Positions 45,249 to 56,740 of a DNA stretch of 64,000 nucleotides are shown in pieces. The notes beneath the pieces were generated by a model. That model saw only the letters and a program-made list of their open reading frames with translations. It was not told the DNA's origin and ran no database searches. The stretch is from Amia ocellicauda (taxonomy: Eukaryota; Chordata; Actinopteri; Amiiformes; Amiidae), in assembly GCF_036373705.1 (NCBI RefSeq), contig NC_089857.1:40000784-40064783 (forward strand), read 5' to 3'. A program made the position numbers and the translations under genes. Numbering within the stretch: the stretch's first letter is position 1; each line of letters opens with the position of its first letter.

Positions 45249-46850
45249 ATGGACGGAGACTTAAACGCCACTGCAACCAGAATGGGGTTTGGGGTTAATA
45301 CTGAAATGGCCCACACTGTCATCCATTCCGACTCACAAAAGGACCCCGATAGCGCTGCTCTTAGTGACGTCACGTCTCCCCCGGCTCCTGCACCAGGAAG
45401 TGCCCGAAGCCCTTACAGCGTGTTCGCCAGGTCCTTCCTGGGGCTGAAGTCGCACCCGAGTAACAGAGAGAGCCCGGGCGCCCGGAGGAAGAGGGAGTTC
45501 ATCCCGGAGGAGCAGAAGGACTCCAGCTACTGGGTCAAGAGGAGGAGGAACAACGAGGCGGCGCGCAGGTCCAGGCAGCGGCGCAGGGTGGAGGAGTTCC
45601 TGCTGGAGAGCCGCGCCGTGGAGCTCCTCCGGGAGAACGAGAAGCTGAAAGCGGCGCTGTCGGCCGTGCGATACAGCTTCAGAGATCGGGGGGACCCGGT
45701 GGAGATCCCCGAGGCAAGTTTTGAGCCTCCAAGCTTGTCCAAGCATTTTGTCCATCACGCCGCCACAGAGCCTGCCCATCACCAGGTGCTCGGAGTGCAG
45801 CCACCTGCTCTGGCGCCTTTACGCACAAACGTAGTCGTTTCCCAAGCCTTATTTCAGGACGGGTTCCAGCGTTGTGCCGGGCTGGTGCATTCCTCTGTTT
45901 CAAATCAAGACATTGTTCATGCACATGGTGTGAACCTCCAGAGCACTTTCCCTACTGATGTTCATTGCACATCTCCTGCGCTTTCCCAGCGCGCACCAGC
46001 TCTGCATGGTGGTTTCCTGCTGCAGCAGCCCAGGCATCCCAGTGTGAGAGACTCGATGCTTGCTGCCAGCGCCAGAGGGTTTGAACCTGTTGATTGCCCT
46101 GCAGGGTATAATTGCTATGAAGATCAAAATAAAGCATGCATTGCAAATAAAAGACGCGACGACACTTTAGACGCATATGCAACTGCAGATCAAAAGCCCC
46201 AGGATGAGGATAAGACGCACGAAATGAAAGAGAGTTTATCTCCGACTGAAGGGTATGCATGTAAGTCGTCGGAGGACTGTACCAAAATCAGCGCTTCACC
46301 TATGAATGAGTTGAAATGGATAAAGAATTTACAATTTTTGCCCCACAAACTCAGGTTAAAAATAATCAGCACGCAATGTTGCAAAAGTAGATCATCAATT
46401 AAGCAAAATACAGAAGCTGTGAAAGAAATGGCACAGGACCGCGCTTCCCTGGCACCAGGAACGGGGGTTAAGGTTTGGAGGGGTACAGTCGCAAACTGTG
46501 ACCTGCAGGAAGATGACTTGAACAATTCAGCTGTGCAGGGAAGTAAACCTAAGGGCCAACAGACCCAGGCTTTGAACTGTAGTCTGGGGAATTCAGAGGA
46601 TAACATTCCAGCAAGGGAACAAAACAGGGATTTAAACTTGGGAGGAAACAATGTAGCTAATGATCCAAACACGCATCCTCTAACACCGCCACTTTTTCGA
46701 GAGTTGTCTGATAAGCGGCTCCAAAGTACATTTCATGCAACAGACATGCAAGAAAGGGCTGAAAACGGACATCTGAGGAACCAGTTGGCATCACTCTCTG
46801 CTGAAGTGAAACATCTTAAACAAATGCTTTTGGCAAAATCGACTGCATAA
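45249..46850 (+). CDS. NFIL3-like bZIP transcription factor, divergent paralogue
   Basis: 533 aa in one exon, starting at ATG 45249 (G at -3 and +4). An in-frame upstream extension lacks ATG. Residues 81-113 hold the basic region: KREFIPEEQKDSSYWVKRRR, then NNEAARRSRQRRR, the NFIL3-type signature. A leucine zipper follows (about 114-145, FLLESRAVELLRENEKLKAA). Later sequence is divergent, but the LPHKLRLKI motif and a C-terminal coiled segment (LRNQLASLSAEVKHLKQML) match the equivalent parts of NFIL3 at 58351. It should bind D-box (TTATGTAA) DNA in the nucleus as a repressor. It is older than the block A/B copies. Frame and contacts are intact, so it is probably functional. Confidence 0.88.
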   Translation: MDGDLNATATRMGFGVNTEMAHTVIHSDSQKDPDSAALSDVTSPPAPAPGSARSPYSVFARSFLGLKSHPSNRESPGARRKREFIPEEQKDSSYWVKRRRNNEAARRSRQRRRVEEFLLESRAVELLRENEKLKAALSAVRYSFRDRGDPVEIPEASFEPPSLSKHFVHHAATEPAHHQVLGVQPPALAPLRTNVVVSQALFQDGFQRCAGLVHSSVSNQDIVHAHGVNLQSTFPTDVHCTSPALSQRAPALHGGFLLQQPRHPSVRDSMLAASARGFEPVDCPAGYNCYEDQNKACIANKRRDDTLDAYATADQKPQDEDKTHEMKESLSPTEGYACKSSEDCTKISASPMNELKWIKNLQFLPHKLRLKIISTQCCKSRSSIKQNTEAVKEMAQDRASLAPGTGVKVWRGTVANCDLQEDDLNNSAVQGSKPKGQQTQALNCSLGNSEDNIPAREQNRDLNLGGNNVANDPNTHPLTPPLFRELSDKRLQSTFHATDMQERAENGHLRNQLASLSAEVKHLKQMLLAKSTA

Positions 46851-47373
46851 ATCAAAACATGTTTTAGGTTTTTCCAAGTTAAATGCAACAAGCCTTTATC
46901 TCATCTGTATTGTACATTCTGCTCTTCTATTGTTAACTAATTGGGTGACCTTAATCTTTCATTAAGTTCCTTGTTTTGACTGGTGTCAAATTTTAAACCT
47001 TTTCTTTTCTTCTGTTCTTGAGTTGATGGTCCTGCACAAAGTTTACATATCCTGATTTGTTTATGCAAAATGTGCATTGCTATGTATATAAAACGATTAT
47101 TATATTCTTAAAATGTTTAATGAATAGGTGCAGTATTGTGTTAAACAATATTTTAAGTAAATATTGTTACTCTATACTCTATGCTATGTAACCAAAAAAA
47201 AAGCAAGACAGTATTGAAAATGTATCAGTAATGTACAGCGTGTCACACAATAGGTCATTAAGTGAGATTAAACCTAAAGGTTTTCTCAAGCCTTAATAGT
47301 AGTAGTTTGAATTGTTGCATTGTAGAGATCAGAGGATATGAAGCCTTTATGCATAAGTCTAAATCACCTGTTG
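46851..47373. other. 3'UTR and flank of the NFIL3-like gene
   Basis: AT-rich sequence with no gene and no strong AATAAA. Block X2 begins at about 47374. Confidence 0.5.
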
Positions 47374-49404
47374 TATATAAAATGGGCAAACTCTGAAATA
47401 GTATTGATGTATTTTTATTGAATCCAGCCTTACACTTAAAATAAGCCATTATTAATACTTTTAATTGCAATTGAAAACATGGCCAACAATTATTAAAATA
47501 TTAAATGCATGATGTCTACCATCGCACATCTATGTTTGGATGTGAGTTAGTGTCAATGTGTCATGTGTATATACAAAAATGTATATACAAAGAAAAAGTG
47601 GAAAGTTTGAATTCTAATCTGCAATGTAATTTAAACATTGATATTATTTTTCTTTGTTTCATATAAATCCATTGTTCCTGGTTGGAATGAAAAATTGTAT
47701 AATCTATTATGATTCTTTCTCTAAAGCTTTCACTAATCCCCTTTTAACATGTCATTACCTCGACACAAACTATCAGGTCATTTATTATTGTTTTTGTGAT
47801 TGATATTTGATGCAAGTAAGGTTAGAGGCAGCAGCAGAAACATTGAGAAGCTTGCCTGGTTACTTTATTTTCATTCTATTTGTGCCAAAAAAAAAAAATC
47901 TTATCTATTTTTAGTTTTTTTTTTTTTTTTTTAATAAGGTGATATTATTATTTGTTGTAAAGTGTTTACTAACCAAAGTATCAATTCACAAAAGTGAAAT
48001 CAGACTGAAATATGTTGTTTTCGTTCATTTGAACAGAACACCTTGGCTTAATGTATAGTTATGACTTTGTGTATTCTATATTTGCTATGTGTGTGTTATT
48101 TCTCAATTTGGAGTTGGAGATACAACTTGTTACAATTTTGATGTCTTTTTTATTTTGCAGATAGTCTACATTCAGAAACATTCTTGTAAGTCAGTGTTAG
48201 AGAAACGGATTTGTTTATTAGGATGATAACCTTAGAGTATGAGCAGAAACTTATTTTGTAGCACTGAAGCAATGTGGAATTTTGGATGAAATGTAGTTAT
48301 CACTGATTAAAACAGACTGAAATTACCTACAATTTTCTATATTCTTTCTTTGTTTATTACTGGCAAGTGTCTTGGTCAGTGACTGCAGTTTTGTATAGAT
48401 TTTTTTTTAGTTAGTTGTAGACTATGGTTAAAAAATGTTTACATAGTAGAACAACAAAGCAATACCTGCACAGCAGGTTATACTTTTCAGCACTAGATGG
48501 CACTGCTTGTTGCATTAGAAGTATTAATAATAAATGTAAAGGGTATGTGGGGTTTATTAAAATGCTTTCTCTGGTCTGATACACAACAAATAAGCATGAC
48601 ATACACACCAGTATGTCAGTGTCCTTTTGGACAGTACACAAAACTGTAATCAAAGTTGTAGTAGGATTAATTGAGAGGTGTGCTTAGAAAGATTATCTAG
48701 TATAATTTGCAATTTCTTTGACAAACTTTCTTTAAACATCTATATTTTGTGCATAATGTTTTTTTTTTTTTCATTCCAAGCCACTGCACCTGATAGTCTA
48801 GTTATACTATCAGTTTTACTTTTTCTAATTGAAAATCATGCCATTCAATTCTGTAACCTCTTAACTGGCATAATGTACACCTCAATTTAAAGCGGATGAG
48901 TGATGCTAAATAAGATAAGTCTCTGCCACAGTCTGAGCCGCTGAAAGTCAAAGCTGGGAGTGTAGTCGATGGCAAACACAACAACTGAAGCCAGATCTTG
49001 TCAGAAGTTTCAGCTAGTCTGAGCCTGTTCAGTAATTGTTTTGCTGACCTTTAAAGAAAATCAACTTTCACCTACAGGCCAATAGATGTCAGTCTTCCCT
49101 CTGGTTAAGCGACATTATAAACCAATGTCCAAGTATGGAGACAGTGCTGTGCTGAAGGGAGTGGTGTTTGCTGGGATGACATATGAATTCAACTGTCTAC
49201 TTTTAGGGAGGGAGCCTACAAGACAAATTAGGAGTGTTCATCTATTTGTTTTTTGCATGCTAGAAATGTGTGCAATGTTAACAAAATATGTACATACATG
49301 TATTTATAATGTACTTTATTGTTGGATAAGGAAGATCAGGCTTCAAAACATGATTTCTTTAAATTGTATTTGCATTTGTTTTCCTTTCAACATGTTAATA
49401 TGAA
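47374..49404 (+). repeat. Block X2, reference orientation of X1
   Basis: The inverse of 12844-14785. Here X runs directly into Y at an unoccupied TA (49405-49406) without any Tc1. It contains the CTCF-like motif at 48490-48503 and poly-T tracts. No gene is recognised. Confidence 0.93.
48490..48503 (+). promoter_or_regulatory. CTCF-like motif in X2
   Basis: GCACTAGATGGCAC, identical to the X1 copy but in the opposite genomic direction because X1 is inverted. Confidence 0.4.
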
Positions 49405-50127
49405 TATATGTAATGGAATGTCACTACAGTCTTAAAGAATCTGCCTTATTATATACAGAGACAGACCAGCAGATTCAATCAAAACTTCAGTGTGCCAACA
49501 AAAGTGGTGTAAGGACATAAATATGCTATCAAGTCCTGGGTTTGTAACTTCTGGATTGGTTTGCAGTTTTTATTTCAGCTCCAATCTTAGTTAAAAAATA
49601 CAACTGTTTAAATTAAACAATTGGATGTGCCCTTCAAATTCAGAACAATGTCATGATCGTATAGTGCCATTTTCTCCTAAAGGTAAAGGGAAAATTGCTG
49701 TGTAGAGGAAATAATATTGCTGTGATCTCACCACATAAAAGTGTCACAATTCAGGAAACAATGCGTTCCATATTACACACTGCAAAGAGAGGAATATTTC
49801 ACGTGTTGGAAGACTATTGAAATGATAAAAAACAGAGGAAGTTTGGTAATTGCATTTCTCAAATAAGCTGGAACACTCCGATGTTTCATTAGCCTTGTTT
49901 TGCAGTATAATACTGAAGCTCTTTCAAAGACCATATTGACGAAGAAGACAAACACTGCTTGTGTTGCATGCAGAGGGGGGCAGGGAGACAGAGGAGGTGG
50001 GAGGCTGGGACATGTTCTTGGTGGGGATATTGTTTGCGCTTGCCCAACAGTTGGGAAACTTAAAGCACACAAAGCTATATGATGGTCAATTTCACTGCTT
50101 TCGGTCAATATATTTAATATAATTCAG

Positions 50128-50208
50128 TTTGTTCCAGCTTGGGTTAACTGAGTGGAGAGTGCGGTCAAAGACCGCACTCTCCACTCAGTTAACCCAGGCT
50201 GGAACAAA
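50128..50208. repeat. 81-bp near-perfect palindrome
   Basis: Arms of 39-40 bp meet at AAA (50167-50169). The outer left arm is TTTGTTCCAGCTTGGGTTAA and the inner part AGAGTGCGGTC, with one T/C mismatch. It can extrude as a cruciform or form an RNA hairpin. It lies in the part of Y2 missing from Y1. No terminal repeat family was recognised. Confidence 0.9.
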
Positions 50209-51197
50209 GAAGTTAGTTTAAAACTGTGTCTGAAGCATTCAAAATGCTCACACACATCCCAACACTACAATCCTTACCCAAGAGACTTCTCTGAAGGCTT
50301 CTAAGGCAATGAAAACAGACCCGGTCCTCTAAGACATGCAGCTGAGCCTCGAACCTGCAAAGCAAAGAGTTAAGACCAACTGAAGGGCAACCCAATCAAG
50401 TTGTCAAATTGATGACCACCCAGCTGTCTCCACCCCATTCAGTCTTTGAGGGTTTGTGTGTGCAGTTATGTGTCATGTTTTAATGTGTCATGTGTATGCT
50501 GTTAATACTCGGCTTTGCAATTATCAATTAAAGTACCTCCAGCTGACGTTTATCTGCGAGTGACGCTCAGCAGGGTTCTTCGCAGAAACATGAGCTACGT
50601 TATTCAAGAAATACATCCGAAGTTAACTTCTATATATATATATATTATACCATGACCGCCATGCTAATTATGGGCATATGTAGTAACAGCACTCAGAGAG
50701 ATAACGTAACCTTCCGTTAAGTTTAATTTTATATAATCTCTGCTTCCAAAAAAAAGAAAAAGAAAAATCCATATGTCGACAGTATTTAGTTATCTGGCAC
50801 TGTGTGGATTGACTTACAAGGTAGATAAGTGTAAACAGTAAATTATTAATAAACTATCAAGTAGACCTTTCTAGGACAAATAAAGCCCCCTATTTTGGCC
50901 ACTTTAAAACACATGCTCTCCGTCCTTCCCTTTGAATTGTATACTGTATAGTGTGTCCAATTTATAATGAATATTATTTTTAAATTAACTGAAAAACTAC
51001 TGATCCCAACACAGTATAGTACCGTGTTAAATAACTGTCTCTATCTCTGTATCGGACAATTACATAAAATGTCAGGCTCTCCCACCCAGCAGACTTCACC
51101 CTCTCCATGCGTTATGCAATGCGTGCGGCTCCGTGCTGGAGCTCAGACACAGTTGCTCTGTTTTCGGATGCTCGTTTATTTGGTAGACGGCCCCCTC

Positions 51198-51233
51198 ATT
51201 GGTGGAAATGGGAAAATGCCGCTTTCCGATTGG
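51198..51233 (+). promoter_or_regulatory. NFIL3 promoter: paired inverted CCAAT boxes
   Basis: ATTGG at 51198-51202 and 51229-51233, 31 bp apart as in copy 1, within CpG-rich sequence (CTCATTGGTGG, CCGATTGGCTG). Likely NF-Y sites of the TATA-less promoter that drives the intact NFIL3 gene. Confidence 0.55.
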
Positions 51234-51487
51234 CTGTGGCGAGTGTCAATAACAGACTGTTGCCAATACGTTTCTATCCTGACCTACTAACACAGATCCG
51301 CGCAGGAACAGACACTCCAGCAGGAGAGAGCTGGGCAGAGAGGGCCGCTCACTGCCATTGGATTTCTTTTTGTTGTAACCACCGCGGACACTAACTTCTG
51401 TCTTTGTCTAACAAGGTTTTTGTTTTTTGAGCTACCATGCCGCAAGACTGCACCGATTCGCCATTTAGTTCGTCCTCGATTTAAAAG
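51234..51487 (+). other. Probable non-coding exon 1 of intact NFIL3
   Basis: It ends at 51487 with the donor AAAAG|GTAACA. It splices by inference to the acceptor at 58135, giving an intron of about 6.6 kb. The sequence is almost the same as 16289-16532. The transcription start was not determined. Confidence 0.6.
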
Positions 51488-52318
51488 GTAACACAACTTG
51501 CCTGCTTTATTGTGAGAACATGTTCTGTTGTTACTTAATTGTGCGGATTGATTCATTGGGATACTCGCCACTTTAGGGAAACAGTTCCAGTGCAGCGCAG
51601 CCGGAGTGGCGCGTCGTCTCCCTTCACAAGGAATGACTGTATCCCTGTAAAAGCTGGGATACATTAGTATCCAGTTGTGACTCGCCGCGTTCTAACTTGA
51701 TTGATGAATTGGCTTTGATGAATTGTGCTGGGATTGAGTGACTGGGCACTGCTGGCGTGGTGTCCACACTGTAAACAGCATTGCTGTAACCATGGCATAG
51801 TGACCCAGAAAACAGGTCATGTGAGAGCCTGGGCTGTTGTTCCGACTGGACAGAGACATGTCAGGATAGAAAGTCATGATTTTTCAATTGTGTTGTGTGT
51901 GTTCAATCAGGTATTTCCCGTGGGCAGTTGTAGACAGTCATTATTGGATCAAAGACCGTTTTGTGTACAAGTGCTGATGCTGGCTTTGTTTTTTAAGTTT
52001 TGTATGGATGCCGTGCATTTGATTTCCATTTTGAAGTAAATCTAGCCTACATGTGTACTTCAATTTATATATGCATACGTTATTCTAGCATAAACATTTG
52101 TGATTCATAAACATAGTGGATTTTGTTTTTAATCTAGACCATACACATGCCTTCGTCATCACGTTTTTGATCGATATGATCAGTTACGGTTGTTCGGAGG
52201 ACAGAAGACAGTCGTTCCTGGAAATGTTGCATAATTCAGCCACGGAATGTGCTGGCAGGGGGAGAAGGGAGCTGATGACGCGGTTTTGTAATCCTGACAC
52301 AATGAAGGAATCTGGGAC

Positions 52319-54201
52319 ACTGACATGGACAGCGTGTGTAACAATGTAGACGTTTCATTTGGACTAAACGAGCAAACTTGTTTTGGCGAGTTACTGCGCT
52401 GCAAATGCACAGATTGAGCGGATCCAACTTTTATGGCAACACCAGACCGAGCGTTATTAGACTGACAAGTGGGACAAGTAAGTGAGGCTCAATGCTTGAT
52501 AAAAGACCAGCTCGCATCAGATTTACGATTGAGACCGTGATGTGTGCGTCTGTGCTGTATCTAGACGAGGTCCAAAAGTGCACTTCAGGATCGGGTTAAA
52601 GGTCATGTTTTGAAACGGGGGATGTCTCTCGCAACAATAGTTGCACTTTGTGCTGATGTGATTTGGGTTTCACCCACAGTGGCACGTCCAAGGGCGTTGG
52701 TTATTCTTGCACAAAAAAGGGCAACGCTGAGACATTCCGACGTGATCTTCAAATTGCAACAGCAAATCACAACATCAGAAATCAACGGCAGCATATGTGT
52801 TGGTTTGACGCCTTCCCATTTCTGTTTCATTTCGGCAACTTCAGCCATCGGCTTCTGGACACCGTGGTGCTGGAAGAATTGCGAATACAATACACAATAT
52901 TCAGGTCACAGGTGTTAATGCGCGGCTTATGGCGGTCCTAGGCGGTGGCTGTGTGTCTGGCGGGCACACGTGTGGATGGCAGCGCTGCATTCCTTTGTTC
53001 CCGGGCTGTAGTGCACACGCCCGCTGCCGCCCCAGTCACGTAGTGTCGCAACATGCAGCTCCGCGCTGCAACCCGGGGCCTGTGCCACCCATGCTTACCT
53101 ACTATTATAATGATAATAATACTTATTATTTGTCTACATGCCTTGTTTAGGAATCAGAATGTAATAGAATAGTTTAGAATTAAATTGAAGGTCATCTTGA
53201 ATTCAAATGATTGTACACCACTTAACCTTATTCATTGATTTACACTGATAATAATAGTATCGCAGAGTTAACGCCACGTCCCGACCCCGCTTTTATTTTC
53301 TATTTTTAGCCAGCACTCCATCACGTGGGGGAGCTTTTGCACTATTTTTATCCCGCAGTAATGGCCCCGAGTTGTGTGCGTGTTAAGTTCAGAGGTAGGC
53401 AGGGCAGGGAAGACACCAGGACAGTGTGCTGGACGGTGACATAACCGGAGGCAATGGAGGTTACAGAGGCGGTTGCATAAGAATCTGCATTTTGGAGCAA
53501 CATTGCAGAGTTCAGATCTGGAGTTAAGGCGTGCCAGCGTTTCCAAAGCCAGCAGAGCACAATTGCCGACAGGGATATACCAGAATAACAGGAATAAAAA
53601 CAAAACCCTATTTAACTTACGGAAAAGTAAAATGATGGAAAGTATATTCTGTGTGTTAGGCTATAAATATGCATAGATTAGACTTACTATAGATTTAAAA
53701 AGTCAACTTTTTGTTTGCTTGGTGGAAATCAGTTCCCAAAAGTGGGCTTTTTTAAGCATAGCATCTAACTGTTGTATCTTATAATATATATTTTCACAAT
53801 AGCCTAGACATTTTACCACACAAATTGTATTCAGGCTACCCTACACACTGGAGGAGAGTGTGATTCAGATTTAATTGTGGATTTTCGTTAGAAAACAAAG
53901 TCCATCCGATTTTGGACACCGGTCTCATCTTATTCCCAGTGTAATTATTGCACAAGGTGAATTGACATTCTTGTTGTGCCCATAATGTGATTGCCGGTGG
54001 TATTGACTAATAGACAAGTAGTATGTGGATTCCAGTTCCAATTGCCAAATGTTTTGCACCTACCAGCCATAAATATAATTAGAAATTAATCTGCTAAATG
54101 GAATATTCTTGATTATTATTTTTTTGGTTACTATAAACAAGTTTCTTTAAAAACACACACACACATTTGATTTAGGGCATCGTGCATATTTCATGTTTAT
54201 G
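52319..54201. other. NFIL3 intron interior, no gene recognised
   Basis: A CpG-containing part (52560-53100) has short open frames on both strands without recognisable domains. The rest is AT-rich. Confidence 0.55.
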
Positions 54202-54431
54202 TACAGTGAGGGAAAAAAGTATTTGATCCCCTGCTGACTTTGTATGTTTGCCCACTGACAAAAAAATGATCAGTCTATAATTTTAATGGTAGGTGTATTT
54301 TAACACTGAGAGACAGAATAACAGCAAAAAAATCCAGAAAAACGCATTTCAAAAAAGTTATAAATTGATTTGCATGTTAATGAGGGAAATAAGTATTTGA
54401 TCCCCTATCAATCAGCAAGATTTCTGGATCC

Positions 54432-54528
54432 CAGGTGTCTTTTATACAGGTAACGAGCTGAGATTAGGAGCACTCTCTTAAAGGGAGTGCTCCTAATCTC
54501 AGCTCGTTACCTGTATAAAAGACACCTG
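54432..54528. repeat. 97-bp palindrome in the Tc1 leader
   Basis: Two 48-bp arms around 54480 with one mismatch, each ending CAGGTGTCTTTTATACAGGT or its complement. It lies just before the transposase start, where its RNA would form a strong hairpin. Confidence 0.93.
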
Positions 54529-54570
54529 TCCACAGAAGCAATCAATCAATCAGATTCCAAACTCTCCACC

Positions 54571-55578
54571 ATGGCCAAGACCAAAGAGCTGTCCAAGGAT
54601 GTCAGGGACAAGATTGTAGACCTACACAAGGCTGGAATGGGCTACAAGACCATCACCAAGCAGCTTGGTGAGAAGGTGACAACAGCTGGTGCGATTATTC
54701 GCAAATGGAAGAAACACAAAATAACTGTCAGTCTCCCTCTGTCTGGGGTTCCATGCAAGATCTCACCTCGTGGAGTTTCAATGATCATGAGAACGGTGAG
54801 GAATCAGCCCAGAACTACACGGGAGGATCTTGTTAATGATCTCAAGGCAGCTGGGACCATAGTCACCAAGAAAACAATTGGTAACACACTACGCCGTGAA
54901 GGACTGAAATCCTGCAGCGCCCGCAAGGTCCCCCTGCTCAAGAAAGAACATGTACAGGCCCATCTGAAGTTTGCCAACATCTGAATGATTCAGAGGAGAA
55001 CTAGGTGAAAGTGTTGTGGTCAGATGAGACCAAAATCAAGCTCTTTGGCATCAACTCAACTCACCGTGTTTGGAGGAGGAGGAATCACCCCAAGAACAGC
55101 ATCCCCACCGTCAAACATGGAGGTGGAAACATTATGCTTTGGGGGTGTTTTCTGCTAAGGGGACAGGACAACTACACCGCATCAAAGGGACGATGGACGG
55201 GGCCATGTACCGTCAAATCTTGGGTGATAATCTCCTTCCCTCAGCCAGGGCATTGAAAATGGGTTGTGGATGGTATTCCAGCATGACAATGACCCAAAAC
55301 ACACAGCCAAGGCAACAAAGGAGTGGCTCAAGAAGAAGCACATTAAGGTCCTGGAGTGGCCTAGCCAGTCTCCAGACCTTAATCCCATAGAAAATCTGTG
55401 GAGGGAGCTGAAGGTTCGAGTTGCCAAATGTCAGCCTCGAAACCTTAATGACTTGGAGAGGATCTGCAAAGAGGAGTGGGACAAAATCCCTCCTGAGATG
55501 TGTGCAAACCTGGTGGCCAACTACAAGAAACGTCTGACCTCTGTGATTGCCAACAAGGGTTTTGCCACCAAGTACTAA
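54571..55578 (+). pseudogene. Tc1 transposase, broken by deletion and stop
   Basis: It starts at ATG 54571 ([20 protein letters not shown]). It shifts near 54975 where bases are missing in LKFAN-HLND. A TAG replaces the Trp codon near 55000, and further shifts occur near 55150-55260. Catalytic blocks remain: [24 protein letters not shown] and [14 protein letters not shown]. It ends ANKGFATKY at 55578. Confidence 0.92.
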
Positions 55579-55787
55579 GTCGAAGGGGTCAAATACTTAT
55601 TTCCCTCATTAACATGCAAATCAATTTATAAGTTTTTTAAAATGCATTTTTCTGGATTTTGTTGTTGTTATTCTGTCTCTCACTGTTAAAATACACCTAC
55701 CATTTAAATTATAGACTGATCATTTCTTTGTCAGTGGGCAAACGTACAAAATCAGCAGGGGATCAAATACTTTTTTCCCCCACTGTA

Positions 55788-56740
55788 GTTATGCTTTAGT
55801 GATCTGAATCAAGTTAAAGCACTTTCAAACACATTATAAACATATAAGGTGTGCCAAGATTAATTTTTCACACAAAAAATCGTTAGAGACTGCAAAATAT
55901 AATACATTATACTTCAGAAACGGATGTTTTGCAACAAAGACGCTGATTTTGTTTAATAACTTTGTGTGCTCCTCGCTTATTTTTCTTTCTTCTTTCTTCT
56001 CCTTTTTAATGACGTACTTGTGAAACGAGGGGAATTTTCTAAACGTTGCCCTAGGAAATGACTTTTTCAAGTACACTTCAGTTTGTGTGGGAAAGGTCAA
56101 ATGTATTTATATAACTGTGCCTTTTGTATCCATGAAGGTACTTGCATTGGTGTGCTTTTTAAACTGCAAAAGATTTTAAATCTTCAAGGTAGCAACCTAG
56201 CATGATTCTCTTTTTCACAGAGGTTTAGGTCTGTTAATGAGTTTTAATTTCCTTTTATCCTGTGGCTTCTATATATAATTTACTTGTTATGATAGGGTAA
56301 ATGTTACATGAATTTGAACTTTTCTGCCAGTGCTTTCTGTGAAATGTATACCATTTCCACTGTTTAATGTCATTCTTATCTTCTGTATCACATTCTTGAA
56401 TTCAGCAGTCCTGTTGCAAGACTGACAGTATGGGGTTGGTGTTTGTTACATAATGTCTGGACTGTGAGAGATCTGAGTTTTCACGTTTTCAAAACAAAGC
56501 TGACAACCCAACGATCTCTTCTTACGCGAGTGTACTGGTGCAAGTTGGTTATGGTCAGGTTGTTTTTTTATTATCTTGCTTAGCTGAGCATACACTGCCA
56601 AACCAAATCTTTCCTGAGAATAGTACTACGAACAGTGTTTTCCCCACAAATTGTCTACAGTACAGTAAATCAGGTGCCATCTGGCAAAACATTGTAGGCA
56701 TGTTTTTTTTTTGTGGAACATTATCATGATTGTTTTGTTC
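55788..56740. other. NFIL3 intron, no gene recognised
   Basis: AT-rich, with small random open frames only. The block C duplication starts at about 56741. Confidence 0.55.

Larger units (their letters stand above)
49407..52318 (+). repeat. Block Y2 (promoter-bearing duplication, copy of 16021-18818)
   Basis: It matches Y1 at both ends and through the promoter and exon 1. It contains its own insertion (about 49600-51130), including a near-perfect palindrome, and lacks the 1.5 kb present in Y1. It leads to intact NFIL3. Confidence 0.9.
54204..55785 (+). mobile_element. Tc1/mariner element with about 200-bp terminal repeats
   Basis: Its ends CAGTGAGGGAAAAAAGTATT and GATCAAATAC...CCCCCACTG have TA at 54202-54203 and 55786-55787. 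The inverted repeats extend about 200 bp, and the inner repeat AATAAGTATTTGATCCCC is present on both sides. It contains a palindromic leader and a dead transposase gene. It lies inside the NFIL3 intron and is absent from Y1/B. Confidence 0.95.

Noticed and set aside
52603-52941. Open frames on both strands, considered as a Harbinger-type transposase relic
   Set aside because: No catalytic or Myb-type motif could be identified, and both strands are open because of composition.
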